NCBI GenBank assembly: GCA_050179685.1
Contig: JBFXEW010000024.1
Span: 1-64,000 of the forward strand
Length of the DNA: 64,000 nt
Direction of reading: 5' to 3'
DNA from: GWE2-40-63 sp050179685
GTDB lineage: Bacteria; Bacteroidota; Bacteroidia; Bacteroidales; SZUA-534
A program made the position numbers and the translations under genes. Each line of letters opens with the position of its first letter. Position 1 is the stretch's first letter. The notes under the pieces were generated by a model. It was not told the DNA's origin and searched no databases. It was given only the letters and a program-made list of their open reading frames with translations. Positions 28,846 through 36,961 of the stretch are shown in pieces.

Positions 28846-29045
28846 TTCTGATAACAATTCAATCGGGGCTGTATTTTATAGTGCAACAAACAACCCGCAG
28901 GATTGAATCACAATAGCCGTAGGTGCAACCTACGAAATAACGCACCGGCCTAACCCCAAACCCTGCAAGGGTTCAACCGGAATAACCAGGGAAGGTTATT
29001 GAAATCTCTCATAAATAGTTGGGTTCTAATAAGCACCTGTAACCT

Positions 29046-29094
29046 GCGGTGCAAATGAGTCATGAATTTTATGGCAGATTACTGCTTGCACCGC
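29046..29094. repeat. Inverted repeat B, copy 1
   Basis: GCGGTGCAA (29046-29054) and TTGCACCGC (29086-29094) with a 31-base interior that is similar to that of copy 2 at 32479-32527. Confidence 0.75.
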
Positions 29095-29445
29095 TTGCTT
29101 TGGTACGCACATTAATCCACGGGCTAAAACCCATGGCTACCGACCTTTAACCCCTCCGGGCTTATTCGTTATTAATTTTTCACTGTTCACTGCCCACTGT
29201 TTACTATTCATTGTTCATTAAGAACCTTTGTATTAAATAATTTTATAGCTTTGGATAACTGAACCAAGAACGTGAACCCAAACAGCAGCTATAATGAAAA
29301 TACACCCACCTGAGGGCATTTATATCACCTCAATTTTGGGTTGATAGAGGGTGTAGGATGCGTTTAGCTTGTAGTTGCACTTAATTTAATATGGAGAATC
29401 CTAGTTTATAAAGTAGTTCGATGTACTAATATAAAAATAGAATTA

Positions 29446-29937
29446 ATGAAAAAATATTTTTTACTAACCATAATCGTGATTATTACATTAATTGTATATT
29501 CTTGTGACAATGATAAGTTTATGACCAATGAAGAATATATATGCAATGGCGATTGGACATTACAACAAACAGAAAAAATTTATTATTATGATGATGTGTT
29601 TGATAGGTCGGAGGTTTCTATAAACAAAAAAAATATAAGAATTGATTTTCAAGAAAACGGTGTTGTATATTATGAAACTCCTGACCTTTTAGAAGTATTT
29701 CAAGGGACATGGCAGATTGATTCAACGGGAGAACATCTGATTACAGATTTGTATGTGACTTTATCAAGTAGCACAGGATACAATGGATATTATTTATTTT
29801 ATCCTAAATCTAAAATTATTGAAATAAATACAAGTAATTTGATTGTGGAAACAATACCTAGAACCAACATTTATATGACAGGAACAAAACAAATAAAAGT
29901 ACTGTCATATGAACGGTGTATATGTGTAAAAAAATGA
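29446..29937 (+). CDS. AT-rich lipoprotein, possibly lipocalin-like
   Basis: A 163-residue lipoprotein with the lipidated cysteine at C20 (LIVYSC). The mature part alternates strands and contains GDWTLQQTEKIYYYDD and FQGTWQIDSTGEHLI, a pattern of small lipocalin-like beta-barrel lipoproteins of Bacteroidota; the assignment is by pattern only. The gene is much more AT-rich than its neighbours, which suggests acquisition. It lies inside the repeat-bordered island. Confidence 0.65.
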   Translation: MKKYFLLTIIVIITLIVYSCDNDKFMTNEEYICNGDWTLQQTEKIYYYDDVFDRSEVSINKKNIRIDFQENGVVYYETPDLLEVFQGTWQIDSTGEHLITDLYVTLSSSTGYNGYYLFYPKSKIIEINTSNLIVETIPRTNIYMTGTKQIKVLSYERCICVKK

Positions 29938-30420
29938 AAAAACTAAGTACTAAAAAAAAATAAACCCAATTGCAGGGGGAAGCGTAAATTATACCTGTTG
30001 TTTATGAAATTAACTATATTGCATATTGATACTGAAATTAAAGGAAAACCGCAACATGGTTTGTTTTCAGGGTTGTGCCCAAGGCTGAGAAAGATCTTAT
30101 ATAAAGCAAGTTTTAAAATTCATTAAGCACATCCCAAAAATCCTTCCCACATTTTCCGGCTATTTTTTTGCATAAAAGTGTAATTACTGCAGCTTTACTG
30201 TTGTGCTAAATTTTAAAATTCAGATTTCACGTTTAACATTTGCCAGCGCGCAATTTATTTAATCAAACTTTAAATTAATTCAGAAATATGACATTAAAAT
30301 ATGTTTGCTGTTGGACAGATAGATTGTTAATAACTATCTAAATTATAAACAAATAGATATTTTTAAAACAGGTTATCGTAAATTAGCAAATTATTAGTAA
30401 TTATTTTTAAAATAATAAAT
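29938..30420. other. AT-rich intergenic stretch
   Basis: About 480 bp with no coding frame, RNA gene or long repeat that I can support. It probably contains the upstream region of the gene at 30421. Confidence 0.5.
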
Positions 30421-30696
30421 ATGTATTCTATTAATGTAAATTTTCAAGAAGGAAAAAAGGAAGAGAGACCAGACGATTGTTCACTCAATTTGGACGTTTT
30501 AAAGGCAAAAGATTTAAGTTTAGTTCCAAATATTGGTGATCATGTTTCTTTTGAAGAGGGAGAGGTTTATAAAGTAATTGATAGATTATTTGAATTTAAT
30601 TATAAGCAAAATTCAGATATTCTAAGTTCTATCTACATAAATATAAAAGTAACAAAACAACCATCTGGAACCAGAGAGCTTTTAATTAATGAATAG
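30421..30696 (+). CDS. Small hypothetical protein
   Basis: A 91-residue soluble protein without signal peptide. It starts MYSINVNFQEGKKEERPDDC and contains VPNIGDHVSFEEGEVYKVIDR, which looks like a small beta-rich fold; the phrase GDHVSF...YKV is reminiscent of small domains in phage or island proteins, but no family is assigned. AT-rich, like the gene at 29446. It precedes the tandem array by about 230 bp on the same strand. Confidence 0.6.
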   Translation: MYSINVNFQEGKKEERPDDCSLNLDVLKAKDLSLVPNIGDHVSFEEGEVYKVIDRLFEFNYKQNSDILSSIYINIKVTKQPSGTRELLINE

Positions 30697-30930
30697 TAAT
30701 TATTGAATGAAATTCAATAATATAAAATATTTTTAAGAATATACTGTTCAATTTAAGGATCCCTTATAAATATGGAACCAACAGACATAAAATCAAATCA
30801 CAGAGAAATACATCTGAAATAAATAGACAGCGGTTTGGCACGCTTTGATGGAACCCTTTTACACACTCCCCCGAAAAAAAAGAAAGCTTTGCATCAAGGT
30901 ACAATTCTCTACCAAAAATTTTTTCGCGCC

Positions 30931-31242
30931 ATTTCCATAAGGAAATAGCTCCACCAACTGTTTTTTCTTGTAATATCCGTATGGAAATTGGTCCGCCAAA
31001 AATATTTCCGGCAATTTCCGTAGGGAAAAAGCTCGACCAACTATTTTTTCATGTAATTTCCGTAGGGAAAAAGCTCGGCCAAAAGTTTTTTCGGGTAATT
31101 TCTGTATGGAAAAAGCTTCACCAAAATTTTTTCCGCTAATTTCCCTACGGAAAAAGCTTCACCAATTAATTTGTCGGGTAATTTCCGTAGGGAAAAAGCT
31201 TACCCAGGCTATAAGGAGCTAATTTCTGTTCGGAAAATGCAT
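30931..31242. repeat. Tandem array of eight 41-42 bp units with a TTTCC-N4-GGAAA dyad
   Basis: Units begin with ATTTCC-like sequence at 30931, 30973, 31014, 31056, 31098, 31139, 31181 and 31222, so the steps are 42, 41, 42, 42, 41, 42 and 41. Each starts with the 14-bp dyad TTTCCGTAGGGAAA or a variant, followed by AAGCT, then CCAA and a T-rich run in most units. Inner units are best conserved; the outer ones diverge. Mixed 41/42 steps rule out a coding repeat. The intervals between dyads are related in sequence, unlike CRISPR spacers. The array ends about 170 bp before the gene at 31412. Confidence 0.9.
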
Positions 31243-31411
31243 CATTTACGGTTTGTTAAAATCCTGCTCAAAAACACATACCGATACTTGCAAAAAACAC
31301 AAAAAGGGTGGTAACTTGCTTACATTCAACGGCCCCTGTTTGGCTGAATCAACCTTTCTCTCTTTCGTATAAGTCTTCCCGGGCCCATGTTTAACCATAA
31401 ACTTTATTACC
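31243..31411 (+). other. Leader region between the array and the DUF6261-like gene
   Basis: About 170 bp, without array units. A TTTG near 31338 and the later CTTTCGTATAAG are the only promoter-like words, and neither is a good match. An opposite-strand frame spanning this region is not protein-like. Confidence 0.35.
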
Positions 31412-32122
31412 ATGATTGAAAAATTGAATAGTAAAAGTCGCGCTACCGAGGTAGCTGCTACCAGCACGCGTATTGTGGAAGCCTTTAAAAGCTCCGGACT
31501 GAGTACCGATGCCTATCTTCCGGGTATGTTTACCACACTCGAGACCAGAACTAACGCGTTAACCCTTGCCATCAGGCGCACGAAAGCAGAGAGTGAGCTC
31601 GAAGCCAAAGACGAGGGCCGCGACCAACCGGTACGGGGGCTGAATTTCCTGATAAAAGCCTATACCGTTCATCCCGATGCCGCAATCCGTGCCGCAGCCC
31701 TGAAACTCGAAAAGGTATTCGATAAGTATGGTCTGAAAATGATCAGCGAAAGTTTTGCCACCGAATCGGCCCTGGTGAACTCCCTTTTGGGTGATATGGA
31801 AGCTCCTGAGATGCAGGCGGCGCTTGCCCTGCTACCCAGTGGTGCCGATTTGCTGGCTGCCCTGCAAACGGCACAAAGCGAGTTCGATTCGGCCCGCGTA
31901 GCCTACGAGGCCGAAAGAGCCCGCGAAGGCACCCAGGCCAATGCTACCGAATTAAAAAAGGAAGTGCTGGCCCTTATAAACGATAAGTTGGTGCTGTACC
32001 TGTGGGGTATGGAAGCTGTTAACGAAGCCACCTATGGTGAATTTGCCCGTACCCTGGCTACCATTATTGCCGATAATAACGTGGTGGTTAAAAAGCGCTT
32101 TGCCAAAGAACCCGGGGAATAG
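31412..32122 (+). CDS. DUF6261-like helical protein
   Basis: A 236-residue soluble, probably all-helical protein, rich in Ala, Glu and Leu. The central block RGLNFLIKAYTVHPDAAIRA...LEKVFDKYGLKMISESFATESALVNSLL matches my recollection of the DUF6261 family of Bacteroidota, of unknown function. The C-terminal half has a heptad-like helix and ends KKRFAKEPGE. Its GC content is visibly higher than that of the two preceding AT-rich genes. It lies directly after the dyad array, on the plus strand, and is followed by repeats. Confidence 0.7.
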   Translation: MIEKLNSKSRATEVAATSTRIVEAFKSSGLSTDAYLPGMFTTLETRTNALTLAIRRTKAESELEAKDEGRDQPVRGLNFLIKAYTVHPDAAIRAAALKLEKVFDKYGLKMISESFATESALVNSLLGDMEAPEMQAALALLPSGADLLAALQTAQSEFDSARVAYEAERAREGTQANATELKKEVLALINDKLVLYLWGMEAVNEATYGEFARTLATIIADNNVVVKKRFAKEPGE

Positions 32123-32277
32123 TTGCTTTCCAGACTATTAGACCAAAGAAAAAAAGGAATACGGAATACGGAGCGCGGAACTGCCAACGCTTCACTGTTC
32201 ATTGCCCATTGTTAATTGTTAATTGCTCATTGATTTGGTTGCGAACTGCTGCCTGAGGACTGCCGGCTGACGTCTCA

Positions 32278-32395
32278 GCCCCGTAGGGGTGAAACATTTG
32301 TAGCCCCGGGTGAAGCCCGGGGATCAAAGACCCCAACAATAAAAGCGGGGCAGGCACCTTTGTCCAATTGGAAATCTACCCCATCATGCCCCGCA
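32278..32395. repeat. Composite palindromic repeat A, copy 2
   Basis: Same order of parts as copy 1: a CCCC/GGGG hairpin, a CCCCGGG...CCCGGGG palindrome, then GCGGGGCA (32345-32352) with TGCCCCGC (32387-32394). Similar to 28624-28743 and in the same orientation. Confidence 0.8.
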
Positions 32396-32422
32396 AGTTA
32401 GTTCTGTTTGCAGGAGAGCAAA

Positions 32423-32455
32423 AACCCGGTCAGGGTTTGAATCCCTGACCGGGTT
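32423..32455. repeat. Perfect 13-bp inverted repeat
   Basis: AACCCGGTCAGGG, loop TTTGAAT, CCCTGACCGGGTT. It occupies the same relative place in the right repeat cluster as the 15-bp hairpin at 28813 does in the left one, but its sequence is unrelated. Confidence 0.75.
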
Positions 32456-32478
32456 GATTAATTAACGGCCGGCTAATT

Positions 32479-32527
32479 GCGGTGCAAATGAATCATATAT
32501 TCCATGGCAAATTGCTGCTTGCACCGC
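32479..32527. repeat. Inverted repeat B, copy 2
   Basis: GCGGTGCAA (32479-32487) and TTGCACCGC (32519-32527), the same arms and spacing as copy 1 at 29046-29094. Confidence 0.75.
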
Positions 32528-32544
32528 TATATTTTGGTGATGTC

Positions 32545-32600
32545 GCAAACCCCGGGTTTACACCCGGGGCTATTATAATAGCACCCCTATCGGGGTTTGC
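32545..32600. repeat. Nested palindromes
   Basis: Outer arms GCAAACCCCG (32545-32554) and CGGGGTTTGC (32591-32600). Inside lies CCCCGGG-TTTACA-CCCGGGG (32550-32569), and CCCC-TATC-GGGG (32584-32595) overlaps the right arm, so alternative stems are possible. Confidence 0.7.
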
Positions 32601-32758
32601 GTTTTATTTGTGGGTTGCCGACTAATTGCTTTTGTTCATTATTCATTGTTCATTTCTGGCTGCTGGCTGTGAGCTACGACCTGTGGACTGATTTCTCATT
32701 GCCCATTGTTAATTGTAAATTGATTTTTGGCTGCGAACTGCCAACAGTGGACTGCTAA

Positions 32759-33904
32759 CTAATTCGGGGAAAAAGGAAGGGTTACATAAAAGGTGCTGCC
32801 TTTATTGACTTCGCTTTCAACACGAATGGTTCCTCCGTGTTGTTCTACAAATTCTTTGCAGATAAGCAGTCCAAGACCGGTTCCCCGTTCGTTTTGGGTG
32901 CCCGGAACCGTCGTTTTTGTGCTGGCCTTAAATAGTTTGCTTACTGTTTCGGGACTCATGCCCATTCCGGTATCGCTTACTGATATTTCGTGATAATCGG
33001 AATGCGAAATCAGATTGATGGTAATAAGTCCGTCGGGGTAGGTGAACTTTATGGCGTTGGTGAGTAGGTTGCGTATAATGGTGTTCAGCATGTTTTGATC
33101 GGCATAAACATTTTGGTTTTCATTTACCAACGATTTAATGCCTATCTTTTTTTTTTCGGCGGTTTCTTTTAAAAAGCGAATGTTTTTATCGATTAAATGT
33201 TTGAGTTCAAAGAAATCGGGATTGAACTCAATATGGCCCCGCTGCGATTGCGCCCAGGTTAGCAGGTTCTCGAGCAGTTCGTAAGCCTGGTTGGCCGACT
33301 CGTCGATGGCTTTCAGGTAGGCTTTGGTTTTGCCGGTCTCCAATTGTTCGTATTTTTCCAACAATATTTTGGAAAATCCCATGATAGAGAAAAAGGGGTT
33401 TTTTAAATCGTGGGCAATGATGGAAAAAAACTTGTCTTTGGTGGCGTTTAATTCATGCAATTGTTTCAGGGTAATTTCAAGCGTCTTTTTTTCTTTTATC
33501 AATTCGTGCTGCAACTTGTTTACTTCGGCATTCAGCTGAACCATTAGGTTGTTGTAGTGTGCCAGCTGAGCTACATCCACTTCGCCAACAATCAATAATT
33601 GTTCGTGCTTTCGAAATACTTTGGCCCGGATTGAAGTGTTGGTTTCCTTTATTTTGCTTCCCAGGGTAATTAATCCGTCAAATACCAGGGGTTCATTTTC
33701 AGGATGAATAATGAGCTGATTCAGCGTTGGGTTTATAAAGCTTTGAACGGGTTGGCCGGAAAATAAGTTTTGCATGCCCTGGTTGGCCAGCAAGAGTTCT
33801 CCTTTTGTGTTGAAAACAGCCAGGCAGAAGGCATTGCTATCGCTCAGATTTTGCTCAATTTCGGATTTCCAGTTTTCAAGGTATGAGTTCGCTTCGTGCT
33901 TCAC
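32759..33904 (-). CDS. PAS histidine kinase
   Basis: A 381-residue cytoplasmic kinase starting at GTG 33904, three bases after the preceding stop. PAS-like region (about 20-115), coiled coil, HisKA with His165 (SIIAHDLKNPFFSI) and HATPase with N-box NLLTNAIKF and G-boxes VSDTGMGMS and GTGLGL (about 265-378). It has no membrane segment. As third gene of a unit with a cobalamin-binding protein and a helical protein, it probably takes its signal from them. Confidence 0.92.
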   Translation of the reverse strand: MKHEANSYLENWKSEIEQNLSDSNAFCLAVFNTKGELLLANQGMQNLFSGQPVQSFINPTLNQLIIHPENEPLVFDGLITLGSKIKETNTSIRAKVFRKHEQLLIVGEVDVAQLAHYNNLMVQLNAEVNKLQHELIKEKKTLEITLKQLHELNATKDKFFSIIAHDLKNPFFSIMGFSKILLEKYEQLETGKTKAYLKAIDESANQAYELLENLLTWAQSQRGHIEFNPDFFELKHLIDKNIRFLKETAEKKKIGIKSLVNENQNVYADQNMLNTIIRNLLTNAIKFTYPDGLITINLISHSDYHEISVSDTGMGMSPETVSKLFKASTKTTVPGTQNERGTGLGLLICKEFVEQHGGTIRVESEVNKGSTFYVTLPFSPN

Positions 33905-33907
33905 TAA

Positions 33908-34369
33908 TTAATGCTTTGGTTCGTTAAAGTCCATGGCGTTTTTCGACAAAGTGGCAAAATGCGGTATGTTCACCTGCATCCATTCGTAATAGGGAAAAAT
34001 CTCGTTAAAAGTTCCCGGTGTAAGCTCGCTTTTTAATACTTCAATCCAGGTGTTAAGTTGTGCTGCCCAGTAGTTGCTATGGAAACCATGACTTTGGTAA
34101 GCTCCAAAAACCCACAGTATGGTTTCGACCATAACGTTGGCATTGTAATTTTTAAACATGGAGCTCATAAAGCGGAGGTGGTTGGCGTGATTGTCGAACA
34201 TCATCTGAAGGTTATTGGCCCCAACTAAGGCTTCTATATCTTTTCGCTGCTGCATGCGCAGGTTCATTAAGCCCAGGAGTTTGTCGGTACTCATTTGAAA
34301 CTCCAGCAAAGCAGACTGATTAACCTGTTTTAGTGAGCCTGCCGATTGAATCAGGTAACTTTTATCCAT
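33908..34369 (-). CDS. Unknown helical protein, partner of the B12-binding protein
   Basis: A 153-residue soluble protein that looks all-helical, with many aromatic residues (FGAYQSHGFHSNYWAAQLN and IFPYYEWMQVNIPHF). I do not recognise the family; the spacing of F, Y and W resembles small helical proteins found near B12-binding regulators. Its start overlaps the end of the B12-binding gene by 8 bases and the kinase follows after three bases, so translation is probably coupled in all three. Confidence 0.7.
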   Translation of the reverse strand: MDKSYLIQSAGSLKQVNQSALLEFQMSTDKLLGLMNLRMQQRKDIEALVGANNLQMMFDNHANHLRFMSSMFKNYNANVMVETILWVFGAYQSHGFHSNYWAAQLNTWIEVLKSELTPGTFNEIFPYYEWMQVNIPHFATLSKNAMDFNEPKH

Positions 34370-35030
34370 TTTGATTAAAATTTTGAATGAATAACTCCAA
34401 GTCGTTTAAATTTTTTATATAGCTTACGTTTTTGAATGCTTTGGTTTCTTCAACTCCTCCATGAATAAAAGCCTGACCTCCCACCACAACGTTTAAATCG
34501 GGAAAGGTGTTTTCTATTACCGTAAGTAATTCGATTAATACCGGCAGATTGAAATAAAGTGTAAGCGAAAGAGCCAGTACATCGGGTTTGTTTTGTTTAA
34601 TAAAATCGATGAGATCGTTTGTTGGCAGGTTTGAACCCAGGATAAAGGTGTCCCAGCCCTGGTTTTCGAACACATGACTTACCATGTGTTGGCCAACCTG
34701 ATGAAATTCATTGGCTACCGAGGCCACTACAACCTTCTTAGCCAAGCGTTGCTCCGAAATAAGGGTTTCGTAGAATTCGTTTAGAACCGATTCGGCTATG
34801 GTGGTGGCCAGGTGCTCGGTGGCAACACTTATTTGGTTGCTTTCCCAGAGTTTCCCCACTTTATAGAGTGCATGACGAATTATGTTTTCGTAAAGGTGAA
34901 TAAAATCGTTCGACGATTCCAGGTAATTTCTGGCAATGAAAGAACAAGCCGCCCGGTTTCCGCTTAGCAGTGCCGAAATAAATTCGTTTTGAATCGCTTG
35001 AAGTTTTTCACTCGTTTCTATAGCCACCAT
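34362..35030 (-). CDS. Cobalamin-binding regulatory protein (B12-binding_2 plus B12-binding)
   Basis: A 222-residue protein. The helical cap domain (about 10-90) has the family pattern VGKLWESNQISVATEHLAT. The Rossmann-like B12 domain (about 98-220) carries E108-x-H110-x-x-G113 (NEFHQVGQHM), which keeps the histidine that can coordinate cobalt, and GSNLPTNDL. The same two-domain unit is used for sensing in CarH/LitR, but no DNA-binding domain is attached here. First gene of a tight three-gene unit with a kinase, so a light, redox or B12 signal is possible (inference). Confidence 0.85.
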   Translation of the reverse strand: MVAIETSEKLQAIQNEFISALLSGNRAACSFIARNYLESSNDFIHLYENIIRHALYKVGKLWESNQISVATEHLATTIAESVLNEFYETLISEQRLAKKVVVASVANEFHQVGQHMVSHVFENQGWDTFILGSNLPTNDLIDFIKQNKPDVLALSLTLYFNLPVLIELLTVIENTFPDLNVVVGGQAFIHGGVEETKAFKNVSYIKNLNDLELFIQNFNQNG

Positions 35031-35498
35031 GCTTTTTATAATTTGTTTAAAACCGGAGTGGGTTGTTGGTTAATTAATTCGTTTGTTCAAATATAGTATT
35101 TTATTAGCATTGGGTTTTGATAAATAACAATAATATTGTTTCAGCTTTTTACGTATAGCGAAGTTTATATTGATGTAGTTTTTTAGTTTTTTCGCCTCAA
35201 GCCGGCTGGGCTCTTCATTTTTGGGTTATTCCCTTCGGAATTCCTACGGTCATGAGCTCGCAAGCTCGGTCGACCCAAAAACGAAGCAAAAAACTCAAGG
35301 CACCAAAAAAAAGTACATCTTCATCTTTACAATCACTAAGTGCGGCCGGGTGATCTTCGAACAAGTTCTCAGCTTCCCGGTCTTACTAGGTGATTGTTTC
35401 GATTCCGATTGCTTTTTTTGGAAGCCGTTTTTTATTAAACCATAATTGGATTAGGAAATCAATCTTGTTTCAGGAAGCATTTTAAAATTTAACAGGCT
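35031..35498. other. Intergenic region with a long imperfect inverted element
   Basis: About 470 bp without a gene. It contains CTTCATTTTTGGGT (35213-35226) and ACCCAAAAACGAAG (35273-35286), which pair with one mismatch around an interior with AATTCC and GAGCTCGCAAGCTC. AGTTTTTT and AAAAAACT lie outside it. An open frame across it (35221-35445) is not protein-like. Confidence 0.55.
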
Positions 35499-35981
35499 TT
35501 ACTCCGAAAAACCGGTTTTTGGAGCCCGGTTGTATTCAATTAGTACTCCCACGCATCCAAAGCGTTTGTTGTACGAGAGCTCTTCGAGGGGTACATCGCT
35601 TTCGGGTACAATTACTTCAATAATCAGGTTTCGGGCTTTGGTTACTCCAAATATTTTTTCAAGGTAATCCACCTCTTCGGTCGAGCTGTCGTAAAGGATA
35701 CTTTTTGAAGGATTATCTTCGCGTATTCTAAAATAGATGCCTTCTAAATTTTTGTCGGCACAAATACTTACCCGATATTCAAAGTTTTTGAATACCGCCA
35801 GTTTAAAATCCGATTTTTGACCCGGTTCAAATACCGTGGTTTTTGACTGACCACTGTACTTAAAGTCGTATCCGTAAGCATCACAATATTTCATCATAAA
35901 TTTATCGCAATCCTTTTGAGCAAAAGCCGAATTTCCCAGGAATATTGTTAATAAATAAAGTAGAAAATATCTTTTTTTCAT
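35499..35981 (-). CDS. Secreted hypothetical protein
   Basis: A 160-residue protein with signal peptide ending GNSAFAQ. The mature part (KDCDKFMMKYCDAYGYDFKY...) has four cysteines and is otherwise mixed beta, with VEVIVPESDVP-like strands near the end. No family recognised. It precedes the lipoprotein gene 36062 on the same strand with about 80 bp between, so co-transcription is possible. Confidence 0.7.
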   Translation of the reverse strand: MKKRYFLLYLLTIFLGNSAFAQKDCDKFMMKYCDAYGYDFKYSGQSKTTVFEPGQKSDFKLAVFKNFEYRVSICADKNLEGIYFRIREDNPSKSILYDSSTEEVDYLEKIFGVTKARNLIIEVIVPESDVPLEELSYNKRFGCVGVLIEYNRAPKTGFSE

Positions 35982-36061
35982 TGCAGCTTGGTTTTAATAT
36001 TTCTGTCAATCGACAGGCTAAATTCAGTTATTCGTTTTATTTACAGATTACATTTATCGGT

Positions 36062-36961
36062 TTAAAAAGCTACGATGGCTTTTCTTGAACGGGCCACTTC
36101 GGTTTTTAATGTTTCAAATTGTTCTTTGCTCATGATGTAATCGCTACCTCCTGCGAACATCAGTTGGTTTGTGTTTTCGTTGCTTGCAGCTTCCGGTTCG
36201 GCAGGAACTTCGGCCAAATCCTGGTAAATGGCATTTATTTTTTCGATGTGTTTCATTGCCGAGGCTACATTTTTATTCTCTTTGTACAAGTTTGCATAGG
36301 CATACAGGTTTTGAACGGTAACGTGCTGGTCGGTTAGCATCTGAACTATCGGATCGTTGGTGTCGAATTCATTTACATAGAATAAAGTTAAATGGAGTGT
36401 TTCAACAAAAGCAGCAATAGTAACTAGCGAAACCACGTCTTCTTTCTGGTTGTTTTCCAGAAAATCCATAATGTCGGTATAAGCCTGTTGCGATAATATC
36501 ATTAGCGAATCGGAGTGCCCGATGTTTGTCGCAATGCGTTTTAGCAACGATTCCTGAATGGCTGAATTGATGCGTAGTTGTTCGCTTAGTCCATAAACGG
36601 CTTCAAAATACTCCAGCGAAGCTTCTTCCTGTTTAAAAAGGGTTACGTAAGCCAAATCGGTAATGTAAACACCCAGAGCCAAAGCCTGTTCTTTGCTTCC
36701 TAAATAATTTTTATAGCTTTTAGCCTCGTTTAATAAGCCCGGATTGAAATCCAATTCCGTAAAATCGATTTGTGCGAACAACTCTTCGGGCGAGGGAAGC
36801 CGGTAATAGGTGAGTTGATCGATTAAAGCCTTTTCGGTGATGCTCATATCGATTTGAGATTGTTTGTCATTACTTTTATTTTTTGAGGCATCCGAAGCAC
36901 AGGAATAAGTTCCAAGCAACAGCCCAATCAGACCTATAGAAATAAAGAGTTTCTTCTTCAT
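36062..36961 (-). CDS. Helical lipoprotein
   Basis: A 299-residue lipoprotein with lipidated C21 (GTYSCASDASK). The mature protein is dominated by helices with Leu, Glu and Tyr and contains YLGSKEQALALGVYITDLAY, typical of helical lipoproteins I have seen in Bacteroidota without known function. The first gene on the minus side of the divergent region at 36962-37269. Confidence 0.75.
   Translation of the reverse strand: MKKKLFISIGLIGLLLGTYSCASDASKNKSNDKQSQIDMSITEKALIDQLTYYRLPSPEELFAQIDFTELDFNPGLLNEAKSYKNYLGSKEQALALGVYITDLAYVTLFKQEEASLEYFEAVYGLSEQLRINSAIQESLLKRIATNIGHSDSLMILSQQAYTDIMDFLENNQKEDVVSLVTIAAFVETLHLTLFYVNEFDTNDPIVQMLTDQHVTVQNLYAYANLYKENKNVASAMKHIEKINAIYQDLAEVPAEPEAASNENTNQLMFAGGSDYIMSKEQFETLKTEVARSRKAIVAF

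Larger units (their letters stand above)
28405..29445. other. About 1 kb of intergenic repeats, left border of an accessory island
   Basis: No credible gene. From left to right: short word repeats, a CCTGCCT...AGGCAGG copy (28593-28613), palindromic cluster A (28624-28743), a perfect 15-bp hairpin (28813-28845), a GCGGTGCAA/TTGCACCGC element (29046-29094), a CCACGGGCTAAAACCCATGG palindrome (about 29118-29137) and CACTGTTCACTG-type words. Confidence 0.75.
32123..32758. other. About 640 bp of intergenic repeats, right border of the accessory island
   Basis: No gene. It contains CATTGCCCATTG-type words (about 32192-32235), palindromic cluster A copy 2 (32278-32395), a 13-bp hairpin (32423-32455), element B copy 2 (32479-32527), a nested cruciform (32545-32600) and further words up to the stop of the kinase gene. 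Confidence 0.75.

Noticed and set aside
30931..31242. The tandem array as a CRISPR array
   Set aside because: Intervals between dyads are short and similar to each other, the repeat part is variable, and no cas gene is near.
31246..31467. A 73-residue minus-strand open frame overlapping the DUF6261-like start
   Set aside because: It overlaps the beginning of a good plus-strand gene and has no family-like features.
35221..35445. A 74-residue plus-strand open frame
   Set aside because: It crosses the inverted element and shows no protein-like features.
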